A DNA stretch of 64,000 nucleotides from Cheiracanthium punctorium (lineage: Eukaryota > Arthropoda > Arachnida > Araneae > Cheiracanthiidae), in assembly GCA_038373885.1 (NCBI GenBank), contig JAWZYV010012339.1:1-64000 (forward strand), read 5' to 3'. Within the stretch, counting starts at the first letter, position 1, and every line of letters starts with the position of its first letter. A model generated the notes under the pieces. That model was not told the DNA's origin and made no database searches. It saw only the letters and a list, made by a program, of their open reading frames with translations. The translations under genes and the position numbers were made by a program. This document shows positions 37,356 to 49,065 of the stretch, one piece after another.

Positions 37356-37548
37356 CAGGGCCTTATTATCTCACGGGCAAATCGCGACTTTGCCCAGTGC
37401 CCAGGCTCGAAAGGCCCCCCAATTTGAAATGCTAATCTGAAATATTCTTTTTTATAACAAAATTTTATGAAAAATAAAACAAATTTCATAGATGGAGGCC
37501 CCCAAATTTATCAATGCCCAGTGTCCCTCTTTTCATAATCAGGCCCTG
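37356..37548. mobile_element. GGGCC-type hAT MITE, copy 2
   Basis: Starts CAGGGCCTTATTATC and ends CATAATCAGGCCCTG, giving inverted ends. TTTAGCAC (37,348-37,355) and TTTAGCAT (37,549-37,556) agree at 7 of 8 bases. Its reverse complement aligns through its length with 34,155-34,349. Confidence 0.85.
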
Positions 37549-38436
37549 TTTAGCATAAATATTTCTTGCGATTCGAAAACGTGTCCCGTTTAAAATCTCA
37601 ATTGAAAATAATGCTGGATAATTCACTGGTGAAAAAACAGCATTCAGTTCTTTTTCTGGCAACGTAAAATAAAATATGGAATTCTTTCATTCGTTGCGTA
37701 TGTTTTTGCATGTGAATCCGTTTTCTGATTGAGTTTCGAAAGGGGTTTTAAACTCGTGACACCAAAATGACGCACCTTTCACATGCAAAAACCCAGTTAT
37801 TTTAAAGTAATTTTATTTATTTTTTTCAACTGGCAATTTTAATCATTGTTACTGTATCCAGGACAACCAAACCGCAAGATATCAAACCGAAATTTGTAAG
37901 TAGCTGCTATTGAAATGAAAATCCTTCTTTACTTAAATATTCGTAAAAATTCTATATTTTTCCCCCGTTCTTCTTTTAAAAGTGGGCGAATTGTATGCTC
38001 CGTCTTTTGCCGAAATATAAAAAAGTTTTGACAGATAGAATTCAAGATACAGCAGTTTTAAAAATATTTTACGAAAGTCAGCGTCAAATTTAATTTTATT
38101 TGAAAAATTCCCAAAAATCTGCAAATTATGTTACACAGTCCGAACAAACAGTTTTTAAAAGAAAATTTTCTCCTCTATACGATGATGTAAATATCGTTTT
38201 GTTGCGAGTGCAATTACCGGCGTTATTATGCATTACGTAAGAGAAATCGCTAAAAATCGCATCGTCGGTGGTCAATCATCTAACGAATAGAGGCATTTTT
38301 CTAAATTTTGAATCACGCTTAAATTTTGTGAAAATTGTAAAACTATATGTTCTCGCATCACATAAAAACGGCTGCAAAGAATCAATGGAACCTGTTAGCA
38401 TAGTAGATGTCTGATCAGCCTAAACAAGATGTTTAA

Positions 38437-41089
38437 TAGGGTGGAGTGAAAATGTCCAAAAAAAATTTTTTTTTTTTATATTGCCTGATTCAACAAATGG
38501 TGCTGTGTGGCAAAAAAGTCACAGAAAAAAAATTATAGTCCATTCACTGATTGTCTTCAGGTTCCACACTGGGCTCAAAGAAAGGAATGTTAACGTAAAA
38601 AGTAAAAAAATCAATTTTCTTAAATTTAATTTTAATGTTTACAATAATTTTATTTTCTGACTCAAAAACAGTTCTAAATACTAAAAAGAAACAGTACGGC
38701 AATGTTTTATTGCCGTTAACAAACAAGCAAAAGAAAAAGAAAGAAAGAAGAAAAAAAAGTCACTAACTTGCAACCGAGCGTCATAAGTTTTGGGGTATAT
38801 TTTGAATACATAGTTATTAAATATTTACATATTACTTCATTTTTAAAGACAATATTTAGAAAGCACACTAATACAGAAAAGCAGATGATACCAAATTCAC
38901 CTTTCGAGTATTATTGACTAATAAAACACTTTATTTTAATCAGTCTTCAATTTTGGAGTCCACATGCCGGGCAAAATTATGAACTTTGGTAGTTCCTTTC
39001 GTGATTTGATTTCACAACGAATGTATTCATCTCTGGCTTTTGCTCCAAATGTTACCAATGATGCTTGCGTTAGTAGTCTTACATGCCTTTCTACTGCTTG
39101 AGAAGGGCAAGGGAGCTTCTCTATTTCAAATTCTGAACCGTTTCTGATCATACTTGCTACGTCTTCGTCACTGAGGTTCGTGGTAGCTGGTGGTTCCAAA
39201 GGATTGTCCCAGTGAATCATCTGAAAATACTACTCTGCTTCGAAATTTATATTTATTAAGATCAAATTGGCATATTTTCCCCTTCCAGTCAGTTTTTCTT
39301 GCTTTCAATATTCTTCTTAGGTCAAATTCCCGAATATGTGATCATTCATCAAACTGCATTGCCAACAGAATATTTTCAGAATGAGCAAAATAAGAGTTCC
39401 TCTGAATAATTTCATGAATGATTCACTTAAAATCTTCTGGGAAGAATGAACTTCTTTTCATCATTCCGTGCTCCATGAGTAGCTCCTGTGATTATATTTA
39501 TTTCAAACCAGGATGGCACGTACACTTTCATCGCATAGTCTACTAGGAGTTTAAAGCATTCTGTTGGTTCGGCAGTCGACACGTACAGGTGCAGTATTCA
39601 GTTCGCTGTAGTGAGCCAGCTTGAATGAGACATCCTTCCTGGACTTCTGTTTCCCAAATCTGGATGGCACTGTCCCGGGCATACTGCCCTAGAAATATCG
39701 AAGAGGTACTTTTAGTCTGTACTGAGGTCTTTTTTATCAATTTCAGGCAGAGCAACAGGAATAGAAACAAAAATTGTCACAGCAAACGTTTCATATGTTT
39801 CCAGAAATTTACCTATTGTTCCAGAAAACTGGTGTGGCCCAGATGTCTTTCCGTCAATCTTATGGAAAAGGTGGCGAAGAGGTAGTTCATTAGTATGCAA
39901 TAAGCATACAAACCAGTGCAATTTATGGCCAACAAAGATTTCAAGTGTCTAACTACGCCATTTTTTTCCCAATGTTGACTTTCGGTGCATCTCACCCAAC
40001 GGCAACAAGACCCTAAAGTACAATCTATTTCTGTGAAGTTGATGATGCTGCAGGTAATATCAGTACTAGAGCCTGAATGCGGAGTCACATGCCCTATGTG
40101 AACAGAACCAGGTTCTGGCAACATAACAATATGCTCTTCCACAGATACGGTAAGAGAGAGAGCTTCAACTTCACTTCTTACATAATAGTTGTGTCCTTTC
40201 TTCCATCGAAGTATATGGTGTACAAAGACTGTGCTACTTGTATAGAATTAAGTTGTGATCGTATCTTTCATTAAAATTTTTAATAAGGGGAAGTACTTCT
40301 TGGTGACTTACCACAGGCAAGAAGGCTTTCTTCCAAATTCTTTCAACGTCCAAAGAAATAATTTTGACGATCTCTTTTACTAAAGGATCCTTTTTGTTCC
40401 CCTTATTCCACAGGATATCATTTTTTGTGATTAAGAAATGCTTCATTAAATCAGAAAACGTTGGTGATAACACTGTTTCTTTCAATAGTACTAGAATTCC
40501 GAAAAAACTACAAAACGTTTCACTTCTAGTTGTGGTCATATTTAAATTCAAAACTCCGTATTATTTTGTGTCAAATATAAATCAAAATTAATAAAACGTA
40601 TTGCTTCAATCTTACAAAGGAGAAACATGTGGCTGAAACAAAGGCAATCGCAAAAACGAATCATTCCACACAATAAAAGTGGCGTGCCTTATTAGATTAT
40701 GATATAATAGTTAGATTAGAACACGCGCTGTCATCTAGTAGATTTTAGAGTATAATTTGCTTTTTTTATGTACAGAAAGCCATTTCTGGATCTGATATCT
40801 GGCAGTAACGTTTCAATAAAACAATTTATTAATGAGAAAGTAATTCGTTAATATTATTTTATAAATTAATGAATTATTTAGTAAAATATTAAATTTAAAA
40901 AATATTTTTTACATAAAAATCATTGAAAACTTGAAAAAAAGCCAATATAAACATTCACTTGAGGTGTGGAACCTCAAGATGTCAACATTTTAAGCTGAAA
41001 TTTGGAGACAATTGGTTTCAGCTAGTTTGGCACCATATAATGACTCAGGCAATGTGAATTTCGAAAAAAAGTTTTTTCGATTCACCCTA
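38437..41089 (-). mobile_element. 2.65-kb DNA transposon with 8-bp TSD and unclassified coding region
   Basis: The left end TAGGGTGGAGTGAAAA and right end (reverse complement TAGGGTGAATCGAAAA) continue as imperfect inverted repeats for roughly 75 bp, including ATTGCCTGATTCA versus ATTGCCTGAGTCA and ATGGTGC on both sides. ATGTTTAA is duplicated exactly at 38,429-38,436 and 41,090-41,097. The interior carries one decayed minus-strand coding region (38,936-40,551). An 8-bp TSD fits hAT and a few other superfamilies, but the protein shows none of the hAT motifs I would recognise. Confidence 0.8.
38936..40551 (-). pseudogene. Decayed unclassified transposon-associated protein
   Basis: Successive minus-strand frames read as one ancestral protein of roughly 540 residues. 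They include an N-terminal block with IWKKAFLPVVSHQEV (40,551-40,234), a block with GHVTPHSGSS (40,142-39,960), HTNELPLRHLFHKIDGKTSG (39,921-39,850), LTTAN then ILHLYV (about 39,615-39,575, with an in-frame TGA after LTTAN), and a C-terminal block with CPSQAVERHVRLLTQAS (39,220-38,936). From memory this matches a multicopy, uncharacterised protein family annotated in spiders, aphids and Hydra. I cannot name a domain or assign catalytic residues. Several frameshifts and stops make it non-functional. Its position as the only coding content between TIRs suggests it is, or travels with, the transposase. The first frame has only an alternative start, so the true N-terminus is uncertain. Confidence 0.65.
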
Positions 41090-41327
41090 ATGTTTAATCA
41101 ACTTTACCAACGTTGAAGGATAAAAAAACACAATACTATGCGAAGCAATTTATATGTAATAGCATTTTTTTACTTATAAAAGTATTGTTTTAAACTTACT
41201 AAAGAAGTCAGATCGTTTCTCAACATCAAAATCCTGTCTCCTTTCCAAATACTTCACGACGAGGGTAGTAAAAGGCAACATTTACATTAACACTTATCTA
41301 TTTTTTCCTAATAGATATTGCACTTAC

Positions 41328-41826
41328 AGGATGTCCACCAATGTCAGGAGGCAATCGTATCATTAGTAGCCAAACCGACCGAAAAAAGTTGCCATTCTAG
41401 AAGCCTTTTTCTGAATTTTAGTTGCCAAAATAGTAGCCTTTTTGGATATTTTGTAGTTAGAAATAAACATATGTCATTTAGCTTCATTTACGAAGTAATG
41501 AATAAAATGATAGATTGAAAAATTTCATGTGTTACATAACAGACAATATAGTACATTTATTTACTTAGCACAGCTAAAAAAAAATAGATTAGAATGGTTG
41601 ATGAACGACCAATAGCAAATTTGAAAAGAAAAGGGAGTTGACAAAAACAGAAATCCGATTTCAAATTAGTCCCCTGGAGTAAGGTACAAGTAGCCAAAAA
41701 TTTGAAAATAGTATGAAAATGCCGTTTTTTTTGTGTGTGTGTTTTTTAATAAAAAAAAGTCGCTCAAGTCGCCTAATCTTTAAATTAGTAGCAAAAGTCG
41801 CCTTTTTAGTCGCCGGTGGATACCCT
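41328..41826. mobile_element. 499-bp hAT-type element with exact TSD
   Basis: Starts AGGATGTCCACC and ends GGTGGATACCCT, so the ends are inverted repeats. GCACTTAC is duplicated at 41,320-41,327 and 41,827-41,834. The interior has repeated 'agtcgcc' and 'tagtagcc' motifs on both sides of the centre. Confidence 0.85.
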
Positions 41827-41834
41827 GCACTTAC

Positions 41835-42530
41835 CAACTTGGCAAAATGCCGAACTCTGAGTCAACGGATCATGTTCGAATCCCGGCTGATCAAAGTCCA
41901 CCTTGTACATGCAGCAAACATGAACATCAAATCTGGGGGCTATGTCCTTTCGCTGGCTAGGTCAATAAGTAGGAGAGAGGCACGAAGCCCGAAGTGACCC
42001 TTTACCGGTAATGCTCCGAAATGTGTGCTCTCACCAGAAGAGTGCGTCGCCTTAACCCTTTAACGCGCAGTGTTCCCGCTCTGGGAACACCAAACTCTGA
42101 CGTTTTGGCTGTTGAGATTCACGCAGAATAGATTTGATTTCTATAAAAATAGTTGCGGATGACATAGTAGCTCCACGAGAATCCTTTACCTTTTTAGCAC
42201 GTCATTCCCGTAAAAAAATTGTCACGATTATTTTTAACAGCACAGACATCTGCTGAAAAATGGAAGAATGCGAGAACAGCTGGATATATTGCCCAATGCT
42301 GAAAAAAGGGCAGCCGTTGCCACACAGCCAGATGCGTCAAAAAAAGGTCTCTAGATCTGTGGCACACGATGAACGTTTCGATCGTCCGCCATCTTGCTGG
42401 TAGTTAAGTCGAGCGATGGCAACGGCTGCCCTTTTTCAAGCATTGGGAAAGGATTGCGCCTCAGAGGGTTAAGCCCTAAGGGTCGGCTCCCTCCTGTGTG
42501 CAACAACAACAACCAGCTTAAAAATATTAT
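41835..42530 (+). repeat. tRNA-derived SINE split by a piggyBac-type MITE
   Basis: A near-perfect RNA polymerase III B box, GTTCGAATCCC, lies at about 41,873-41,883, preceded by a tRNA-like 'cttggc' stretch. The body continues to TTAA at 42,052, is interrupted, and resumes at 42,469 with 'ttaagccctaagggtcggctc' and an AAC-rich end. The A box is weak and the 5' end may have been cut by the hAT element next to it. Confidence 0.55.
42056..42468. mobile_element. 413-bp piggyBac-type MITE with TTAA target
   Basis: TTAA flanks both ends (42,052-42,055 and 42,469-42,472). The termini CCCTTTAACGCGCAG and GCGCCTCAGAGGG are imperfect inverted repeats beginning CCCT, as in piggyBac elements. Inside, 42,292-42,322 and 42,417-42,447 form a 31-bp inverted repeat with two mismatches around a 94-nt loop. 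Confidence 0.75.
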
Positions 42531-43109
42531 TATGATTCTGATTTTCAGCGATTTAGCGTTGAATACAGGAACCTTTCGTTTCTTCCAATGTCTCATAAAA
42601 GTTACTGCGCTTTTCACGTTTTTAAAAAATGGAACTATGTAAAGAACAGACTCTAAGCTGTTTTTTTTAAAGGATAAGGCTTTAAAATGTCCTTAATAAA
42701 ACACATAATCCGAAAAATTCTAAGGTCCATGGGTCTACAATGAAGGTGGAATTTCATGCCCTTTGACATCCCAGGAACTGAGCCTCCCCAATACTTTTAC
42801 TTCCTTTTACGAAGTAAAGGAAGTATTGCAATCGCGAAAAATTTTCGGTGTTTATATTTTGACAGAAATATCCATTTTGATTATCTCAATACATTTTGGT
42901 AAATACGGGTTAGGATCCCTTAGAAAGTCCCCCACGGAGGGCATTCCACTATAGGCCTAGAACCCTAATGCAGTCAATTGACCTTAATCCACAAACACGA
43001 ACACATAAGCTGAATACATTTTGGCTAGCTTCTGATTGTCGTAGATAGATACATGGGCGCCGGCAGAATATTTCCCAGGGGAGGGGGGGCAAAGACTACT
43101 CAAGGGGGG

Positions 43110-44998
43110 AGGGAGCACCCACCGGGGGAGCCGACCGCGAAAGCGGTTTTCAACTAAGAAACCCCCGGAGGAGACCTAAAACCGCGCCGTCACGGCCAGA
43201 GGAGGAGGAACTATCAGCGGAAAATTAAAGCCATGCGCAACACTACAACACATTTAAATTTTTAAAGTAATATTTGTGCATCATAAATTATCAAACCCCT
43301 ATATACATACATATACAAATATACACATCCATATTTTCCAATACTATTATAATGCTGTGTGAGGATACAAATTGCAATCTAAACATACAACTTAAAATAC
43401 ATTAAAAACAAAAACAACAATATATATATACATATATACACATACACATGCACACACATATTCACATATATACACATATATTCGCAATGTAATACTGGCA
43501 CCTTCACATAAACATTGAAGCCTTCATATAACATAAAATAGCAACATCCCATAAATATAAGTAAGTTCATCCACATATTGCGCATCACACTAGTACTGTT
43601 ATGGTAAATTTTTCATCTTAGATATTCTAAATATAGCCTCTGCAATTCAGCGTAAATAAGACATATTTGCCGTAAGTAGTTTTTACATTGCGTTAAAAAT
43701 AAAAATTGTTGATATATATCCATACTATTATTAGATCTGAAGTGATGTGGCATTATGGGACAGTTTTCAAAAATATAGTGCAATGGGTGACCCTGACGGC
43801 CGCATATACATAGATCATTATCCAGTTTTTCAATCTTATACATATAAATCGGAAAATAACCGTTGCCAGTCAGAAAAGGAACAATAACAGGATGAATGAT
43901 TGTTTGGGAAAATTTCACAGTTTTAATATAATTATATGTGTAGCGACCATTACTTGAGTTAATCCATTCATCTTGCCAGGTATTTATAATTTCCTGTTTA
44001 ATAAGTAAATCTATGTATGAAGTAGGATATGGAATATTGACATTTACATTATTATGATCGTGAAGTAATGGCTCTTTAGCAAGCTGGTCTGCTCTTTCAT
44101 TTCCTTCGACCCCGACATGAGCCCTAACCCAGGCAATTACAAATTCTATATGACTATTGGCGATTATGAGTTCTCGACTACTGCACATTATAGAAGTTGA
44201 GGGCAAAGGAGATTTATAGGCTTCAACGGTTGATTTGTTATCTGTATAAATTATTACTTTATTATAATTATTTGCTATTGTCCATTGAATTGCCTTCAAA
44301 ATTGCCAATTGTTCGGCCTGATAAATTGTATTTCTATTGCGTAATCTTTCATTAAAATCAAAAATATATCTATTATCTTTTTTAGCTGTAAAAGCATAGG
44401 CTGCCCCCACCTCCATATGTGATCCATCAGTATATATCTCCAAATATTCATTTTGCTTACTTTGTTTAATTTTTTTATCAATTTTTAAATTCTTAATTTC
44501 TGAAAACAAGTGAGTGGGTAATTTATTTAAAGCACACTCAAAATTATTAGGTAAAAGTGGTGTATTATTTATAACGACCACTTTATTTTCCTTTAAAATG
44601 CAATATTTTTTCAAACTGGATTCTATAGTGATAATAATAGGAGGGATACCTGTTAAAACATTAAGGGCTATTGTAGAAGTGCGTTTGAATGCCTTTGTAA
44701 GTTGTAATAGTATTTGCCTTTGTATTCGAATAAGCTTTTCTCTCATAGTGACTGTTAGTGAAGGAAACCAGACTACTGCCGCATAATCTATCTGTTTTTC
44801 AAGTACTGTTCTATACCAGATTTTTAATATTTTAAATTCTACACCCCATTTTAAGTGAGATACATATGCTAGGTTTTTAATGAAGTTTGAGGTTTTGCAT
44901 TGAATGTTATCCAGATGTTCGTTCCAGTTTAATTTATAATCAAATACTATTCCTAAATAATTTAAATTTTTAACTAGTTTAATTGTATGACCCAAAAG
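43110..44998 (-). mobile_element. 5'-truncated RNase H-bearing LINE
   Basis: The insert is bounded by the 14-bp duplication CTACTCAAGGGGGG (43,096-43,109 and 44,999-45,012), as expected from target-primed reverse transcription. Only the end of ORF2 and about 500 bp of 3' untranslated sequence are present. The 3' terminus has no poly-A. It is GC-rich and includes an ACCGC/GCGGT hairpin with a 4-nt loop. Confidence 0.85.
43613..44998 (-). pseudogene. LINE ORF2 C-terminal fragment (RT thumb, RNase H, zinc-binding tail)
   Basis: A single open frame of about 460 codons runs from the truncation point to a stop, with no native start codon. Residues 1-120 resemble the thumb region after a LINE reverse transcriptase. 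Residues 185-310 are an RNase H domain with the catalytic set D190 (IYTDGS), E228 (QAEQLAI), D252 (IYTDNK) and D303 (GNERADQLAK), plus H293. A Cys/His cluster follows (C396, C398, H403, C412). RNase H-bearing LINEs belong to the I, R1, LOA and related clades, and I cannot choose between them. The frame shows no stop or frameshift, so the insertion looks young, but the missing polymerase core makes it inactive. Confidence 0.9.
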
Positions 44999-45309
44999 CT
45001 ACTCAAGGGGGGGCAAAGACTATTTCAACGTATGGTTACCATGTTGGAAAGAGCAAAAAAGCAAGGGAAAACACTGCGTACAAAAATCCAGGGGGGGGCA
45101 TCGCCCCCCCTTGCCCTATGCTGCCGGCGCCCATGGATAGATATGCATAAACGTATCTCGAATAACTCAAACGCTAACCATAAGCGCTAGAATGCTCAAA
45201 TTTTGAAAAAATAAATGTTCAAAATAAGGTAGGAAAAATAAGACTACGATAAAAAAATTATTCTTATTAATTTTCAAAAAGTGGCACTTTTTAAATGTGC
45301 ATAAGACCT

Positions 45310-45702
45310 GCGAGCAAAAAAAAAAAATATATATATATCCCAATTAGTAAAATATGCCCTATACACTAATGAGGTGATATAGAGAATTTCAGTCTTTCAT
45401 CATAAAACGTCTCATAAATAGCTTTAAATAAAAAATAGTATGGGGCTATAAATGAATTTAAATTCAAATATTTATTGCTAGAGTTCAAACAAGTATTTTC
45501 TTTCGTAATGTCTGTACGACCCCTGAAATGCGATCATCCGACGTGATTTTTTCTCTTTGACAGCCATTGAAAAGTAGTTTAAGTCAGCATATATCGATCT
45601 TCATATTTCTTACACTTTTTAGGATATAATTATGAAATTTTTTACAACACTTCATTAGTGTATACTGCATACTTTACAAACTGGGAATTTTTTATTGCTC
45701 GG
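45310..45702. mobile_element. ~390-bp TIR element (CGAGCAA ends)
   Basis: The left side from CGAGCAAAAAAA through CCCAATTAGTAAAATATGCC and 'ctatacactaatgagg' is matched, inverted, by 45,641-45,701 (GTGTATAC, TGCATACTTTAC, CTGGGAAT, TTGCTCG). The imperfect TIRs are about 60 bp. No clear TSD was found. Confidence 0.6.
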
Positions 45703-45709
45703 TTATCTC

Positions 45710-48500
45710 TAAGGGATAAAGAATTAAAGCTTGTTACCATCTTTTTGGAACACCCTAGCAGTGTCGTTCTTAGGAATAGAAGTGCTCTGGATCTCTAAAA
45801 ATACAGATTTTTGCGTAGGAATATGAAATATTATTAATCTATTTCATTGATCCGTGAATGCTGGAGTAGGATCTTTAAGTTAGGGCAGGATCTCGAGGAT
45901 ATCTCGAACTTAATTCGTGTATAAATTGTATTTTGAGTACGACGTACGATATAATTTAAGCATATACACCGTACAATGTATTGATTCAGAGCAAAAGGTG
46001 AAAATTTTGTAATTTAAAATATATTCTCTTTTATGAAATTTAGATTTATTTATTCAAATTTTTTTTCCATTAAAACATTAAGTGGTAGCTATCAAATAAT
46101 TAAATAGTATAATAGTCAATTAAATTTTTATTTTATTTTAATTTATTTTTACTTTTTTATAAAATTCTGATATTAATGCATTGTGCATTAATATCAGAAT
46201 CATTCAGATTAGATTATCAATCAGAATAATCATTCTGGTATTAATGCAAAAAATGTAAAGCAGGATAAATCTCAATTGGAAAAGATAGCTCAAATATCAA
46301 CATTTTCAATTTTTAATTTTATAATAATAGCTAATACTTTGCCGATTAACCAATTATTTGGTTTAATAAATCAATCAACTTTTTCTGGTTAATATTTATA
46401 ATCGGCTGATTCAATCCTAAAATATTTCAAAACTTATTTTCACTGTTTAACTTTCATTAAAAATATGTTTCCGCCATTAACGAAAGGACGCAAATTCTGC
46501 TTAAAAATATGTTGCAACCAAATACACCTCGCTAATCAATTGTATAAGGTTTAAGTTTTAATCATTTAGAGTTATTAATTTTGTATGTGTAATTTCACTA
46601 TTTTATTTCAGGCAAAAATGCCTTTTATAGTTAATGCTATTTTATTTTATGGACATTTTTAATTAAAAAAAAGATCTGTTTCATGTGAAACTACATTTAC
46701 ACTTTACTATTTTCATGAAATTTTACGTTTGCTTCAAAAGTTTAAAAAAGATTGGTTAATAAGTTTTAAGATATTTAATTTAATTAATAGGTCAATTATA
46801 ATTAGTTTAAACTTTATAGGTTCCTTTACCTAGAATAATTAATTATTTATTTATAGTTTCAGCAGCTTTTAAAGCTATTGTTGTAATAGGCATGCATAAC
46901 TATAGCTTTTATTATAATAATGTGACTATTTTCGCCCAAAGTAATTCATGAAAATGTTATTTATTCCTAAGTACATGCTACGTTGCTAAATGACTAATAC
47001 TAATTTAAGGAAGTCTGATTTATGCTTTAAACCTAAAGACTGAACAAATAGGAAGACGCAATTAATATTTCTTTTAAATATAATATTGAGTTACAAATAA
47101 AATTAATTAATAACAAGTTTCAATTTCTCTGATTTTTTTTTTTTTTCATTTATTCCAAAAAGTCATTGAAAGTCCTTTCTAATATCCGCTGCGGACAATT
47201 TTTACTCTGTTAAGCGGATGTGGATACGAATATAGATTTTCTTAGCGAGATCCACGTATGTGGATACGGATATTCGGCACATCTCTAATTTGGAAGCACC
47301 CTGATTTAAGTTACGGCTTTTAAAATTTACACCAGGTCAACAAGTACCCTCAGCGCACCACTTAGGTTTTGATCTAGTGATACTAAACTCAGTTCACTGT
47401 TATCGAAGCAATAAATCAACTTGTAATTGTGCAATAATTGTATACTTTTTTTTCGTGATATCTTTTTATAAATGCGTAAACATTTTGATAATTGGCGATA
47501 CAATGCATCAATGCAAAAAGAAAATGAAACAGCCCGCTGTTGCAACCTATTTTCGGAGAATATCTCCGGAGTTTAATCTTCCGTAGACTTGTTATGATCT
47601 ATTTCATCTGAAAGAAAAAGACGTAGAGGTCAAGGTGCTGCCACTACGAGAAACAAAAGAAAATCAGAAAAAAGAATCATCCAAGCCTTTACGTCGGTGT
47701 CCGTTTCTTTTCCAGTTCAGCGCCATTCAAAAATTATTATCATAAAATAAGATTATTCTGCTAACTTTTCGTTACCGTTTAAAGTTAGAGAAAATAAAGT
47801 AGTTGTTATATCTAAATAAAATTGAACATGCTTAATTTAATCGTACATGTATATATGCGTCATTGCGTCCTTTTTTTAAATATTACAATTTCCATTACAG
47901 TTAAATGTTACAATTTTCCTGCGTTGGCTATTCCTTCCTCGACAAATGAATAACTTTAGGGTTTTTCTAAGATTTTACATTGGGTTTTTTCTATCCCTGT
48001 AACTATGTTATATCGTTTAACTTGCTAAAGGTATGCCGCCACTAATTTAAGATTGGAGAACGGTGAACTTTCAAAGCATGCATGTGCAGGAAACGATTCT
48101 CCTTTAGTACACCTTCGGACACCTTGAAAGGGAATAGAATTTTTCGGAAAAATAATTATTTTAAAGAACATAGGGATTTTTCGAGCTATACTTCTCTTTC
48201 ATACTGTTACAATAAACTAAACACTCGTAAATCTGTAGGGAAAATAACATTCATCGTTTTCTAAGCCAATGAGAGGCGCACACAGGACTTTCTCTTGGAG
48301 GGGGTTCATAAAAATTTAACACCCAACCACCTTAAAAGAATATTTTTTTAAATCGCAACCCCCTTTTATTTTGCTTTTATTTAGTTATCTTAACGGCTAA
48401 AAATAAGTATTTTATAAAGTCTTTTAACATATTTAAATGCCAAAAACTCCATGATGTTAGGAGAGATCCAGACCCTTTAGACCCCCCTTCCTTCTGTACG
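45710..48500. other. Gene-free AT-rich stretch
   Basis: Holds a 17-bp hairpin at 46,164-46,200 and a degenerate repeat with inverted 'gtggatacggatattcgg'-like motifs near 47,185-47,285. No exon recognised. Confidence 0.55.
46164..46200. repeat. Perfect 17-bp hairpin with 3-nt loop
   Basis: ATTCTGATATTAATGCA and its exact reverse complement flank TTG. A further partial copy, 'ttctggtattaatgca', lies about 45 bp downstream. Confidence 0.9.
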
Positions 48501-48513
48501 TCACTGAAAGCAT

Positions 48514-48547
48514 TTATTATTATTATTATTATTATTATTATCATTAT
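48514..48547. repeat. (ATT)n microsatellite
   Basis: About ten ATT units ending in ATCATT. Confidence 0.9.
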
Positions 48548-48669
48548 TTCGTCTTGAAAACATCTTATATTTAAAAGTATATACCATGTATGGAGCTTTA
48601 GAGGCCATCAGTAAACTTGACGCATAGAGCATTTGTCCCACCAAGACCCTTCACCCTCCATTTTTACAG

Positions 48670-48821
48670 CTCTGCAGCAGCTGCGCCGGAGCTCGATGCC
48701 TGAGTTACGACAACGGCTACAACATATTTTTCCATCAAGGAACAATGTCTCGGTGTTGTCCCGTACACCCTCTCAAGAAAGTAATGAAGTGCAAGCTAAA
48801 TTTCCTCTCATGATGATGTGA
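48670..48821 (+). CDS. Possible 3'-terminal coding exon, gene unknown
   Basis: A pyrimidine tract ending TTTTTACAG (to 48,669) looks like a splice acceptor. The next 152 bp are GC-richer than their surroundings and stay open to a TGA at 48,819-48,821. The predicted tail is charged and polar (LQQLRRSSMPELRQRLQH, then TPSQESNEVQAKFPLMMM) and does not resemble any transposon frame in the window. Two bases of a split codon precede the first full codon. Upstream exons would lie before this point on the same strand, but I could not identify one. It is unlikely to belong to the secreted-protein gene that begins 230 bp downstream, because it ends in a stop. I do not recognise the family. A chance ORF remains possible. 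Confidence 0.35.
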
Positions 48822-49065
48822 ATAACAAATTACCTTTTAAAAATCACTCAATTCCAAAGGAATCTGAAACGATATCATTAAATATAGAATGTTGCACTTT
48901 TATTAAGAGCAACATTTTAATTATGACAGATCTTCCCGTATTTTAAATGCCCAGCTTAACCTAAAATATAAACCTAACATTGTTGCATTTAATTTATTAA
49001 CTGTCATATATACGCATTAATACCATTTTGTTCTAATTTCTTTCATTTCAGTAAGGACAAGATAC

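Larger units (their letters stand above)
43052..45135. mobile_element. hAT-type MITE interrupted by a LINE
   Basis: Starts CATGGGCGCCGGCAG and ends with its exact reverse complement. GATAGATA is duplicated exactly at 43,044-43,051 and 45,136-45,143. Without the LINE the MITE is about 181 bp. Confidence 0.9.

Noticed and set aside
47327..47690. Tail of a pogo-like transposase
   Set aside because: The plus-strand frame has scattered similarity in composition only, several stops and no catalytic motif.
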